Shown here: in pieces, positions 1 to 11,700 of the stretch
Numbering within the stretch: the first letter of the stretch is position 1
Layout: the number at the start of each line of letters is the position of its first letter
From: Cyprinodon diabolis
Lineage: Eukaryota > Chordata > Actinopteri > Cyprinodontiformes > Cyprinodontidae
Assembly (NCBI GenBank): GCA_030533445.1
Contig: CM060076.1
Location: 28,122,103-28,186,102 of the forward strand
Direction: 5' to 3'
DNA: 64,000 nt
The notes under the pieces: generated by a model
Databases searched by the model: none
Seen by the model: only the letters and a program-made list of their open reading frames with translations
Told to the model about the DNA's origin: nothing
Position numbers and translations under genes: made by a program

Positions 1-1450
1 GAAACAAACAAACCACAGAGACAGTGTAAGTGCTGTAGACAGCTTTGTAGATTGCAGTGCTGATTGGCATGGTGTCCCAACTCACAGGAGAAATCTGCCT
101 ACTGTTTAAACACTTGGTTTAAAAATGAAGTTAAATAATAAAACAGTATTTACACAGACATTCAAACATACAGCGTATACAGTCATACTTCGCAAACAGA
201 TCTGTACACATGGAGCTGTACAAAGCGGACAGTGCATATACCCATTAGAAATCACAGCCTTTAACACATAACAACAATCATCAGTGTCCACACAGATGGG
301 CTTTGTGAAAGGAGCTATTACAATGCAGCCACTACAGCACCTCAGTAAACCACAATGAGCCACTTAACAGATCGTAACTCAGTTAGGAAAAATGTGCAGC
401 GATGCTTAGTAACCATTCGTTCATCTGCAAAACATGAGACAAATGCGTCTCGTATTCGTTTCAGATGGAGCTTTGAACTAAACAGGACCTCATTTTACCG
501 CTTGGGGAAGGCTGAAAGAAAAACAGCGTTTTCAAACTAAACTAAAGCTTTTTAAAACTAAAACATTTTTTGTTACAAACTAACAGTTTAAAGTTGTTCC
601 TAAGAGGTCGAAAATGACTGGATTTTTTTTTCCATTTGTAATAAGCCTCTCCCCTACTGATTGCTGCACACTCCTGGTCAGCTGGCTGAATGGAATAATA
701 AAAACGACACTCATTGTGTGGGAACAAAGTGCGCCACTTTCACTGAATAAGGTTAGCGTGGTTTAGAAGTTCAGATGGGAAGCTATGAGTGACGTGGCAG
801 TTAAACAGCCAGCTACAGGCCTTTTTCCCTGAACCATTAACCAGAAATAGCAGATTGTTATTCTCAAAAATAAAAACAAAAACTAAACAGAAACGAGGGA
901 TAGAATTTTGTGAAGTAAGCACCTAAAAAAAGGCTTTAAATCTGTTTCTTGTTTTAGACAAAAACATGTAAAATAGGTTTTTGTTTTATAGTTTACCATG
1001 AAAATACAATATTACTCCCTCTCGGCTATAATGACATTCCTTTCTCCATGGTTTAAAACAAGATGTTTAACATGATCACATTTTTATTCTTTAAATAAAA
1101 AAGGACAACCATATGCATTCCCTTCACTGCTTAAATAATGCAATTTATGGATAATTAGAGTGAAAACAATAACATCTTATTAATTTGTTTTTATATGGGA
1201 TGTTGATACAGATTGAATACAGAAATGTATAATTAAAACATCTGATAAGGTAGGAGTGGTTTCAGGTGCTTATTTCACCAAACATCCCTTTTAATATAAA
1301 GAAAGAGATAAAAGCAGCCTGATTATTCAAGCTTTCTGTTCAGGTAGCACTTTCCAAATAGTCAAAACTTGGAGCAACAATTGTAGGATCTTTAAGGCTG
1401 CTTGCCAGCAGTGCACAGCAACAGGTAGGGGAGGGTCAAAGCTGTATTAC
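1..1450. other. 3' flank or distal 3' UTR of selenoi; no gene seen
   Basis: AT-rich DNA beyond the SECIS. Minus-strand AATAAA-type signals occur, for example near 1472, so the selenoi transcript may end around 1450 or run further left. The open frames here are short and resemble nothing I recognise. Confidence 0.5.
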
Positions 1451-1714
1451 TCTAATAAAAACCTGGAGAACATTTATTATTCCAGGACTTTCCTGACTTA
1501 ATTTGAAACTTGTTCTCAGTCTTCATTCAGTGCTTTGTAAATATTCTGACTTTGTTTATAACTGATCCTGACAGACAGACTGACTGGAGCGTCTTTACTT
1601 CTGAGCAAGGATCCGTCTCAACAAAGCTAAACCGTCTACGCTGGACCGTAGAAAACGAGCGAGGTAACGTCTTCGTGACGGCAAGCAGCGTGAAGTTTTT
1701 GCGCTGTTCTGTGC

Positions 1715-1786
1715 GGAGGCTTGGTCCCTCAGAGTGAGTCCGCTCCACTGGCGGTTTTTGGACGCACTCTTCATTCAAGCGCTGCG
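1715..1786 (-). promoter_or_regulatory. selenoi: SECIS element in the selenoi 3' UTR
   Basis: Read on the minus strand, the core is ATGA (1774-1771), then AGAGTGCGTCC (1770-1760), then AAAAA (1759-1755). An apical loop follows, then GGACTCACTCT (1741-1731) and GA (1730-1729). The two 11-nt arms pair at 10 of 11 positions with a single C/T mismatch. The 5' GA and 3' GA next to the stem give the tandem sheared G.A pairs of the kink-turn quartet. The A run sits about 11 bp above the quartet, as in eukaryotic SECIS. Below the quartet GCTTG and CAAGC can form helix I across an internal loop. The element lies about 1.0 kb downstream of the Sec codon and would recruit SBP2 for Sec insertion. I found it by eye, without computing a folding energy. 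Confidence 0.82.
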
Positions 1787-2097
1787 CAACATAACAACTA
1801 ACGCAGACACAAATATAAGTAAAAAAAATAAAAATCAAAAAAATCAAACCAAAAGAACGAATCGGCATGAAAACCACGACACCTCAGAGGGAAAAGGGGA
1901 GAGCTGGTACCCGGATAGAACAAAGGAAGGTTAGTAAAACCTGATTGGTTTATCCCAGTTAGTAAATAATAAAATCTGCTGTAACCACAGAGCCTCATGG
2001 AGAATTAATTAGAGTGAAAGGTCTATAATATTTTACAGGAGGAAATCCTCATTTGAGCTTCTTTACTTAATTTTTACAAACCCCAAACAATGGTCTT

Positions 2098-2120
2098 AAT
2101 ATATATATATATATGTATAT
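2098..2120. repeat. (AT)n microsatellite
   Basis: A short alternating TA tract within the presumed selenoi 3' UTR. Confidence 0.8.
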
Positions 2121-2765
2121 ACACAAGAAGTTATTAACAATTATCACTGATGGAAGATTAAAAAGAAAAGATTTAAATTCTGGACAAAACTAGAACCGTA
2201 GGAATCCAATGTTCTGTTTCCAGGTTTGATCAACATCACTCCTTCAGACGGGTCACCTGAAAAGGCCCCCCCTCAGGGCACTGCTCTACATACATAATAC
2301 TATGTGGGTTCTCTGTATTTAGAGACAGCTTACCAGTATTATCTTCATTTTCAATTGTGCAAACCTGATGGAGCAGGCTGTACGGAGTTTACGATGTTGT
2401 TTCAGGACTGAGGTTAAAATTAGCTTCAGTTTGATTATTGAGGTTAGAATAATGAGGTCCTGAATGCTCTGGGTGATGATGGCCTCCGTGGAGTGTGTCT
2501 TCTCACTGCTCAGGTCCTCACCATCGAAGCACATTTCCGTAGGAAACAATAGCACCTCATTGGCTCAAGTTAGCCAATCAGCAGTGAAGGAAGCCTGAGG
2601 CCCCGGGGCCAACCCCGTTGTTGTGAACAGAGTCTGATTAGTTACTTTGGGAATGTGTATTTGTGAGCAGGGCCACTGTCTGTTCACTCGAAGCGTCATT
2701 GTGGAGGGAGGGAGGGAGGTGGAGGGTTTTAGGGTGAGGGGTGAAGTGTCGAACAGAGGAGCGGT

Positions 2766-5700
2766 TTAAACCTCTGCTGCTGTCAGGCCGATTCGCTCCT
2801 CCTCCTGTCAGTCTCGGTTGGGCTTCTTCAGCGAGAAGGCAAAGATGTTGAAATGATCACTGAGCTGCTGCACCTGGCAACAAAAAACAACAACAAAAAC
2901 AAATCTATTTCTAATTCCAGATATGATTTCATGATGACTTTAACAGGGATGGACAGAGGTCTGCTAACAACCAGTGAGATACAGGCTGTTTTTCAAGCCT
3001 TCTGCTCAAATTTGTCTTATTTCTATTGGTTTCCATTTAATAAAACTCCAAAAACCTCCTGGCATATTTTGACAGAGTAAAAAGTTATTTACTGTCGAAT
3101 AGAAAGTTGATTGTTTTAAAGTAGGGAAGCGGCCGTTCCAACTGTTGCATTTCCCGAATTCTCCTCAGTGGAGACACAAGTGAGAAAAAGTGAATGCGAT
3201 TGGTCATTTATCACGGGGGCGGGATTGTTGTGGCTGAAGGTTCGCAAACAAGTTTGATTGCAGCCGGTTTATCGGAAGGATCTTGCTAACCAATTAGCAA
3301 CTTAGTGCTAGTAGGTTCCCAGTGGGAAATTACATTGGGACCAAGTAGCACTTAGAAACGACACTGTCAAGGAACGCTATGGACAGCGGGGACATGCAAG
3401 AGGAGGAGAGTTTTGTGTCAGAGGTCGTGGATGAGACTCCTTCATCATACGGTTATTATTTAGAGGAGGAAAGCGGGGACAAAGATGTTGTGGAAAAGGA
3501 TGCCAGGGCGGCAGAAGCTTGGTTTGGTGTAGAAGGCTTACAGCCGTACATGTGTGAGCCCTTGCCTCACAACGCTGCCAGTTCTGTTAGCTCTACGCCT
3601 GCCGAAGACACAGACGTCCATCCCTGTGAACGCTGGGACGGAACTCAATGGTAAAGTAAATGATTCTTATTTCAACCGTTGCGTATATTAGCTGAAACAT
3701 ATGAATCAAGATGCTATGACAGAAAAAAATTGATTGACAGATGACCGTTAATATAAGATTGGCCAAATTTAGGTGTAGCAGCGGACGTATAAATAACTGG
3801 CCTGCATAAGATAACAACAAACCCCAACAGCCAGAATGATTTGACATTTTAATATGATTTCCATACGACTTTAAATCATCGAATTTAAATGAGCACGAAA
3901 AGCCCAAACAAAGTACAGCAGCAAACATCCTCTGAGACAGAAGAGTTCCCACAGCGAGGCGTTCAGGAACTTTCTGAAATAAAACTAATCATCTACGAAT
4001 ATGTACCAGGGCTAATCAGCTTTTCTCATTTATTTCACAGAAAATACACCTTGTTCTATTCTAACTGATGTTCAGGGGCGTCTTTTTAAATGAGAGTCGT
4101 ACTCAGGGTGTGTTTATGGTCATCTCACAGTAATTTAGTTAACGATCTATTCTATCTTCAGTTTTAATGGTCCACAAGTTCACCCTAAATTGGTAACTTT
4201 AAAAGCTCATTTAATTCCTTGACATGTGTTTTAACAGAGTTCAGCCAGGCTCATATGGAAACCTTAGCCTGTTCTAAATTTTACACATATAGATTTTATA
4301 CATAAATATACTTTATACAATAAATAAGACATTTTGCTTTGATGGTTTAATTCTTTTTGCAGGTTTAAGCCCATTTATTTGATATAAGTTTAGATAGGCA
4401 ACTTCTTTATGATACTAAATCTTCATTCTAGTATTTTCTGCTTTTTTAAAGATGTAGAAAACACACTGTGCTTTAAGGATCAGCTGTTCACATTTATTTC
4501 TATTTATCCATTTACTGATTACCAACATAATTCCAAACAATTGGTTTTAAACTTGTTTTGTCATCAAACTAAATCACTGACAACAATTGGGTAAGTCTTT
4601 AACAGACACTATTACCTCAACACTTCAATCTCAATCTAGTTCAACCAGGTTCCTCCCATAGAAATGAGGGCTGGTCATATTCTTTGTAAGATATGTTTAT
4701 AATGTTAGCAATTTAGGAGCTCAAATAAACCTGCAGCTGACCTTTGACCTCTTGTAGCACATTTCCCTTAACATCTTTATTTTTTAAATAGACTGAACCA
4801 TATGCAGAGACTACAGCTGTGCCATATATCTAACCTAAAACAGAAACTTCCAACATTTCTTCTTCGATTGATTTATTGAGTTTTTGGAGCACAATGTAGA
4901 AACGGAAAGAAAGAGAAACATGTGCTTCATATATCATCTAATAACTGGTGGAGTTTCAAAGATCTTATATAACATCCACTAAATGTCATCATTTGTTTCT
5001 ATGCTTGACTTCCCGGCACACCCTAACATGAGATTAGAATTAGCTTAGCAGCAGGAAAGTACGTCATTTATTCCAATAAATACCTTCTGATTTCTACAGT
5101 AGTGCATTCCTGCTATATATAATCTCCAAGAAACAGTTTCATGAACTTATTGCTGAAACCTCTTTCAATCAGGCTCTCTTTGCTTTTTTTTACTCTTTTA
5201 AACACAAAACGTTTAATCCTAGTTTAAAGGCTAATCTATGATAAAATTGTGACTGTGTGTGAGTGGGAGCTCTTACCACAGATATACCGTAGTGTATGTG
5301 TGCGAGTATGACAGCGGCGGTCCACAGATAAAGCAGCAGCGTCTCGTTGGTGACGACCCCTGTGACAACTGAGCCCACAACCAAGGACATTGGCAGCAGC
5401 AGCCAGGTCAGAGGCTGGCAGCGTGTGTTACTCATCTGACACACGATCAACTTGCACTGAAGCAGAAATGCAAAAACATTTATAAAAACAGCTGAATATA
5501 ATAGTTTGGAGAGTAGGAGAAACAAAATAGGTGAGGTACTCACAGTGACATTGGCAAAAGCTGTTCCCACCATGAGGTAGTAAATCCTGGGCTGCAGCTC
5601 GAGGATATTGGACGGAGAGAAGACAACCCAGGTGGTGGACAAGACGAAGAGGAGGACAGGAGAAAGGAAAGGTAGGAAGGCTTCATACAGGCTGCTGTGC

Positions 5701-8700
5701 TTCAGAGTGTTGTTCCTGTAAGCCCTAGAAAATAATGTAAAACTTTCTCAGCACTGAGACCTGTTTGACTTTTTCACATCGTAACATTAAACCCAGAACA
5801 TTCAAGGTGCTGTGTGGAAATCTTACTTTAGAGACAAACACAAAATAGACCATAAGTGTGAAGCCAAAGGTTTTTCGGTGGCTTTATTTATATATATATA
5901 TAAATAACAGTTGAAAAGTGTCCAGAGTCAATGCTTTCTGATGCAGTTCAGTAGTAAGCCTTTAGGGGGCGTTCTTTTACCATGTTTGGAGACAGAGACA
6001 TTTCTGATCAATCTTTCAAAAATAGCTCAAGATAAGCGCAGATGGACAGAATATTTAATATGGATTTTAATTTGGTTTAATGTCTGTCAAATTGTTTCTG
6101 TATTTGGCTCCTTCAGCATCATGAATCCTTTAAATTAACTTTAGATTTCATCATTTCATTCACAAAGAGCAAACTGCTGTGGTATTTTAACCTAACTACC
6201 ATTTATTCGCAGTTTTGGCTACTTTGGACACTGTAAAGGAAGATGTACTTCTACTTTATGACATAATGTCTCTGAAGTGCGGGATAATCTGTCCTTGGTT
6301 GGAGTTAAAATTTTCATGTGTCTGGGCATACACACTGAGCAACATCAGATGTGCATGCTGAGGCCTGTTTACAACAAGTTAAAAATCTGCTTTTACCAAT
6401 ATTAAACTGGTGGTGAACAGGGTATGATAGCATATTACATTGTTTATTAAAATAATAAGATTACAGCAGCAATTTCAATTACTTTAAGTGAAGTGATTTT
6501 CCCAAATAAAATGTAAGAAAACAAAAAACATGTTTTTCATGAGGTGTGCATTATGTGAGAGTCCAGGTTTGGCCAGAATGAGAGTGCTGCTTTGGAAGAA
6601 AAAGAACGTTTTGCTCACATTAAAACATTCATGTTTTGTACAATCAAATGTGTCCTGAAGCCTGAGATACGGTTTAAATTCCTCTTCCTCAGATTCTTTG
6701 TCTGTAATTTTTTTATTAGACACTTTTTTAGCATTCCTACTAACATAAATTCTATAATAGTGAAAGCATTTCATGATTATTATCAATAAATAAAAAGAAA
6801 AACTTTTTAAATGAAGGCCTAGAATATTAACAAATCCGATTAAAATTTTATCCCTTTATCTGTAGTGGACTCAAAGTGTCCAATAATGCACCTTGACAGG
6901 TAGTGTGCATCCATGGTGAAGAGACGGGCAGATATATCCCAGAATGCTTTGCAAGAGCCGAGAAAGAACAAAGATGCAGCACAGTGTGGGAACGCAGAGT
7001 CACATGACCAAAGCAGAGCTGACAGTAGTGATCATCTGTCTGAATGGTCAGTAAATTTTTTCTTTTCTTTCACTTTTTAAAGCACTAATGGCTCGTTTTT
7101 TATGGACAGTAGGCTGACGGGAAAGGGGGAATGAGGGAGAGACATGGGGCAAAGGACCACAGGTCGGATCTGGGGTCGGCCGCGTCAAGGACTAAGTCCT
7201 CTGAACATAGCGGATGTGCGCTAACCACTGAGTCACCGAAGCACGCCCCGATGGACAGTTAACTAAATTCACTATAAAGTCCACTGTAAAATCCCCGCTC
7301 TATATAGTGATTGAGGGGTTAGGGGACACAGGAGACTTATGCTGCTGATGTCTAGTCTGTCCCAATTCACAGCTGATCACTTCCAGCCTTTGTTTTTTTT
7401 AGGTCTTTCAAGCCTACATAGGCCGGGTCCCTCAAAGGCTGCATTCCCTGAATTGGGTCACAGTAGGGGACAGGAGAGAAATAAAAGAAATAAGCATCAC
7501 CCAATGATGGAGCAAGCACTGCAGCTTCAGGCAGCCTGACCTGCATGATCACAGCAGACAGAGATAAAAAGTGGAAGGCAGACAGAGGGATCCACTCACT
7601 CAAGACAGAGTTTGATGCTTTTTTTTGTGTTGTCGCCAAAGTCTCCATTGACAGAAAAGAGTCGCTACATTTGGCTCTATGCAATTGTTTTTAAATCAAG
7701 CAACTAGAGACGTCTGAAAAGTTGCGAAACATAGCAACAAAAGCACTAAGTGGGCAACACTGTTATGCTGCTTTAGGCTGCTAGAAATCTTTGAGGAACC
7801 AGTGAGGTTTCATCACTTGTTCCCTAAGTGTTTTCCCCGTGCAAATTTACCATATGACTTTTTAGAAATTCCTTCTGATTATTATTTTAAACAAAAGGCC
7901 AACTGATATATTGCTTAAATCAACTCTGATTTATTTTCTGAGCAATGTGAATGTGCAACTTTTCTCTGTAACTAATTTCAATAAGAACAGAAATGCATTA
8001 TACTCACTTCCAGACGTTGTAGAGGCTCATGGGTAATGTCACAGCAAAGGAACAGGCTGGAAATCAACAGAACGCTTATTAAAATCCGCCAACGGAAGAA
8101 CATGAACTCATTTTAGAGAACAAACACGACTCACATATGATCATAAAGGTAAAAAGATCTCTATAGAGAAAGGTGAAGATCACTGGCTGGTACCAGGTTT
8201 CCACTCCCACTACAGCAGTGACCAAGTAAACAAGCGAGATGGTCTAGAAGGATACAGGACAAAAGGACAAAAAGCGTTAATAAGGCAACCTACTGAAACC
8301 ACGATGCCACTGCAGGTGTCATTCTGCATGGGTCCTCACCACTTGGCTCATGTCGTATCCCCAGGGCAAAAACAAGATGCCCGTGTTGTATTTCTCCCAG
8401 TGGGACAGGATGAAGGAGAACAGCACCACCCACAGGATGTAGTAGAGCACACCTACGCTCACACCACTTTCCCCACGCCCAAATATGGAGTACACCGTGG
8501 CGACAAAGAAGATGCAGGCCCAGCTGTCGAGCCCATGGTCGAAGAGCTCCCCTAGTGGTGTTGAGGAATTGGTGCGACGAGCCTGCTTGCCATCAACACC
8601 ATCTGGAACAAGCAGACATTCATTTATGTGTTTACAGCTGTAGTTATAGAGACTAATAGTACAAAATGACACATCTTATACCTCAACTCAGATTCCTACA

Positions 8701-11700
8701 TCACCACCTATGAAACTGCACACAATTTTATTTACTCCGATTCCTGCAGCAGACTTAAAAATAGAATTCCCATTAATCCAAAAGCTAAGAGATTACTCTG
8801 CAAAGTCTTTGTAAAAATGCAATTCAAAAGGCTTAAATCGAAGTCAGCAGTGAAACAGCATGCTTAAAAAATACAATCAGCAGCACACAGGCTTGGGTAT
8901 CATCTCAGACATTGTGTGTTCTGATTTCTGACTCCAAATGCTTTGTTCACACGTGCAGCTCATCATCCAGCTGCTGCTCAGTGGGACGCCCAAAGATGAT
9001 GAAGGCAACAGAGGTCAGGGGAGCTGCTCAGGGAACACAGTCCAATAAAATGAGAAAACCTAAGAACGAGGCGGTGAAGCCTGGGATTAAGTGGCAGACG
9101 GTTACAGAGATGTTTTAATAACAGAAAAACGGAGGATTCCTGTAATTATAACAGCAAGAGTGAACTTCCTATTTCTTTATCTTGATGTTTGTTGCAGGAC
9201 TTAGATCTTTAAAGCTGGATTTCATTTCATTTTGAGGCATTTACTCAATTAGAAGGTTTTTTTTCTATAACTGTATAGTAGTAAAACCAAAAATACACAA
9301 ATAATAACTAAAATAAATGACTGCCCAAGTTTTTTCATATGCTTGATTTCCTCTAATCCAAATGACATGTAAAATTTAAACCCACTGAACTGATTGTATA
9401 TTAAATGTCATTTAGGCGGCAGCTCAGAAACCACCTGCTTTCTCCAAAACCAGTTCTAGTGTGACTTTTTGGATAATCAAGCTGTTTTTTTTTAACCCAA
9501 AGGCAGTGCACCTTCTTCACTATTAAGCTTTGTGAACTGTACCAAAGTGATACTGGTACAGCTCCTAAAGACCTCTTAAAGACCTTCTATGACTCTGTTG
9601 TGGCCTCAGTCATATTTCATTGAGCCGTCTGTTGGAGCAGTGATCTGTAGCTGAGAGAAAGTGGCTGGATAAACTCATAAGGAAGGCCAGATCTGTGACG
9701 GGATGCCCAGGAGGTGCAGAAACAAAGGATTCTACCTATATTAACATCTTTGTTGGATAACATCTCCCACCCCGTGCATGAAGCTGTTGCCGAGCTGGAA
9801 AGCTGCTTTAGTGACATACTGCTGCACCCTAAATGCACCAGGGAGCGTTATCACAGATCCTTCCCCCCAGCAGCTGTAAGACTCTATAACCATCACTGTT
9901 CCCAACAACCTCAATAAATTGTTACATTCATGCTGATTTTTGCACTTTCTGTATTAGTCAGTTAAAAAACATGCTGCTGTCATTTTTGCACATTACTGGT
10001 GTTGCTGCCATTTTTTCACATATCCATTACTGTAAAAATGTCCACAGCTGTATATTGCTTATTTATTCTCCAGATGCACAGTATTTATATTGTAAAAACC
10101 CCGAACAGTACAATTTTGTTTATTTTCTTAACTCTTATCACTAATTCTGTTATTTTTATACAGTTTTCTAAGGTCCACATTTGTATGAACACTTTTGCTA
10201 TAGTCTGTTGCTGCTGTAAATACCACACTTTCTCCATTGTGGGACAATAAAGGGATTTTCTATTCTATTCTTTTAAGAAAAATGGCAAAGCGTGGTACTA
10301 CCACCACCATGCTTAAAGACAGGTGTGGTACTCTGGAAGCCTCGCCTTAAATTCTCCCTGGTTTTTTATTTGATTGATGCCAAATAAATCAATTATTGTG
10401 CAATCTGACCATACTTTTTCCTTCAGGTCAATAGCCTGAAGATATGTGCAGCTCTAAATTTCAGTCATGCTTTAAAGAGTTTGCATTAGAGTAATATTCT
10501 TTCATGGTCTGCTATCAGTCAATCCACTACTAAAATGACATTCTCAAAGTCATTGACACAAGTGAAGATCTGCAAACTTTAGCACTAATGCTTCCTGAAC
10601 AAACAGAATATTTAACCTGATATTAGCAGGGATTTGTATACATTTAACCCTGTATGTAAAATTTTGACCCTGCTAAGGTTAGGGTTAAATCGCAAACTAA
10701 GTTCAACATAATCTAATACTTTAAACCAGGGGTGTCAAACTGGTTCCAGAAAGGGCCGTGTGGCTGCAGGTTTTCTTTCCAACCAAGCAATACCACACCA
10801 GACTCCAGTGATCTCATAGGGTGAGTCCAATCTTAACATGATGACTTGATGAGATGACTGGAGTGTGGTGTGCTATTGCTTGGTTGGAAAGAAAACCTGC
10901 AGCCACAAGGCCCTTTCTGGAACCAGTTCGACAATCCTGCTTTAAACAGTGTTCCCACACTTTGGTTAACAACTAATACAAGAAACAACCTTTCAAGGAC
11001 TTTATAGGACCAAGTTCTTCAAATGCAAAACCCACATGTGGAGCCATTTACCCACTGCTACTACTGAATATGTTAATAAATGGTTTTAGAATGATGGAAT
11101 TCAACAGAATTGCTTAGAAGTTGTTGGATCAGAATCAATGAGAGAAAGTGGGTTGAATGTAAAGCCTACATTCATCTCCAGAACACAGAGACATGTCTAT
11201 GATGGTGAGATCAGGCTTTGTTGAAGCTCTGCAGCAAATGTGATCGAAAATCGTTTATTTACCAAAGCCTGGTAAAACCTTTAAATGCTCACGAAGACCA
11301 TGTAGTTGTGAATTAATAAATATTTGACAGCAAAAGATTGACAACAGATAGACATAGAAATGATGGACCTGGAGATAATTGCCTATTTTTTAGGATCCTT
11401 TGACAGAAGATTAGCTCAGCTAAGTATGGCAAGCCATATCTCAAGATATTTGAAAAATAGCATTTGACTGATTGACTCAACCTGAATAGGAATTAACCAG
11501 CTCACAAACAGGGTTCCTACAGCATAAGGCAAGTTAAATTCAAGACTTTTTAAGACTTTTTAATGCCACTTGAAATAAAAATTTAAGACCAAATTCACAA
11601 GAAACACAAGAAAAACCTGCTTGGGACAACTTAACCCAAAGGTTTATTTTAACATAAACCATTGCACTAATGTTTCGAATTTTGAAAAACTTCCCATACA

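Noticed and set aside
1527..1877. A 116-codon minus-strand ORF over the SECIS
   Set aside because: It has no recognised similarity and covers the structured 3' UTR of selenoi.
2690..2700. An ATGA closer to the selenoi stop as SECIS start
   Set aside because: The following sequence gives no stem of the needed length and no GA at the right distance; the one at 1774 pairs almost perfectly.
5190..5642. A 150-codon minus-strand ORF taken as one protein
   Set aside because: It merges selenoi exons 8 and 9 with intron sequence and runs past the donor at 5277; the spliced model fits the family instead.
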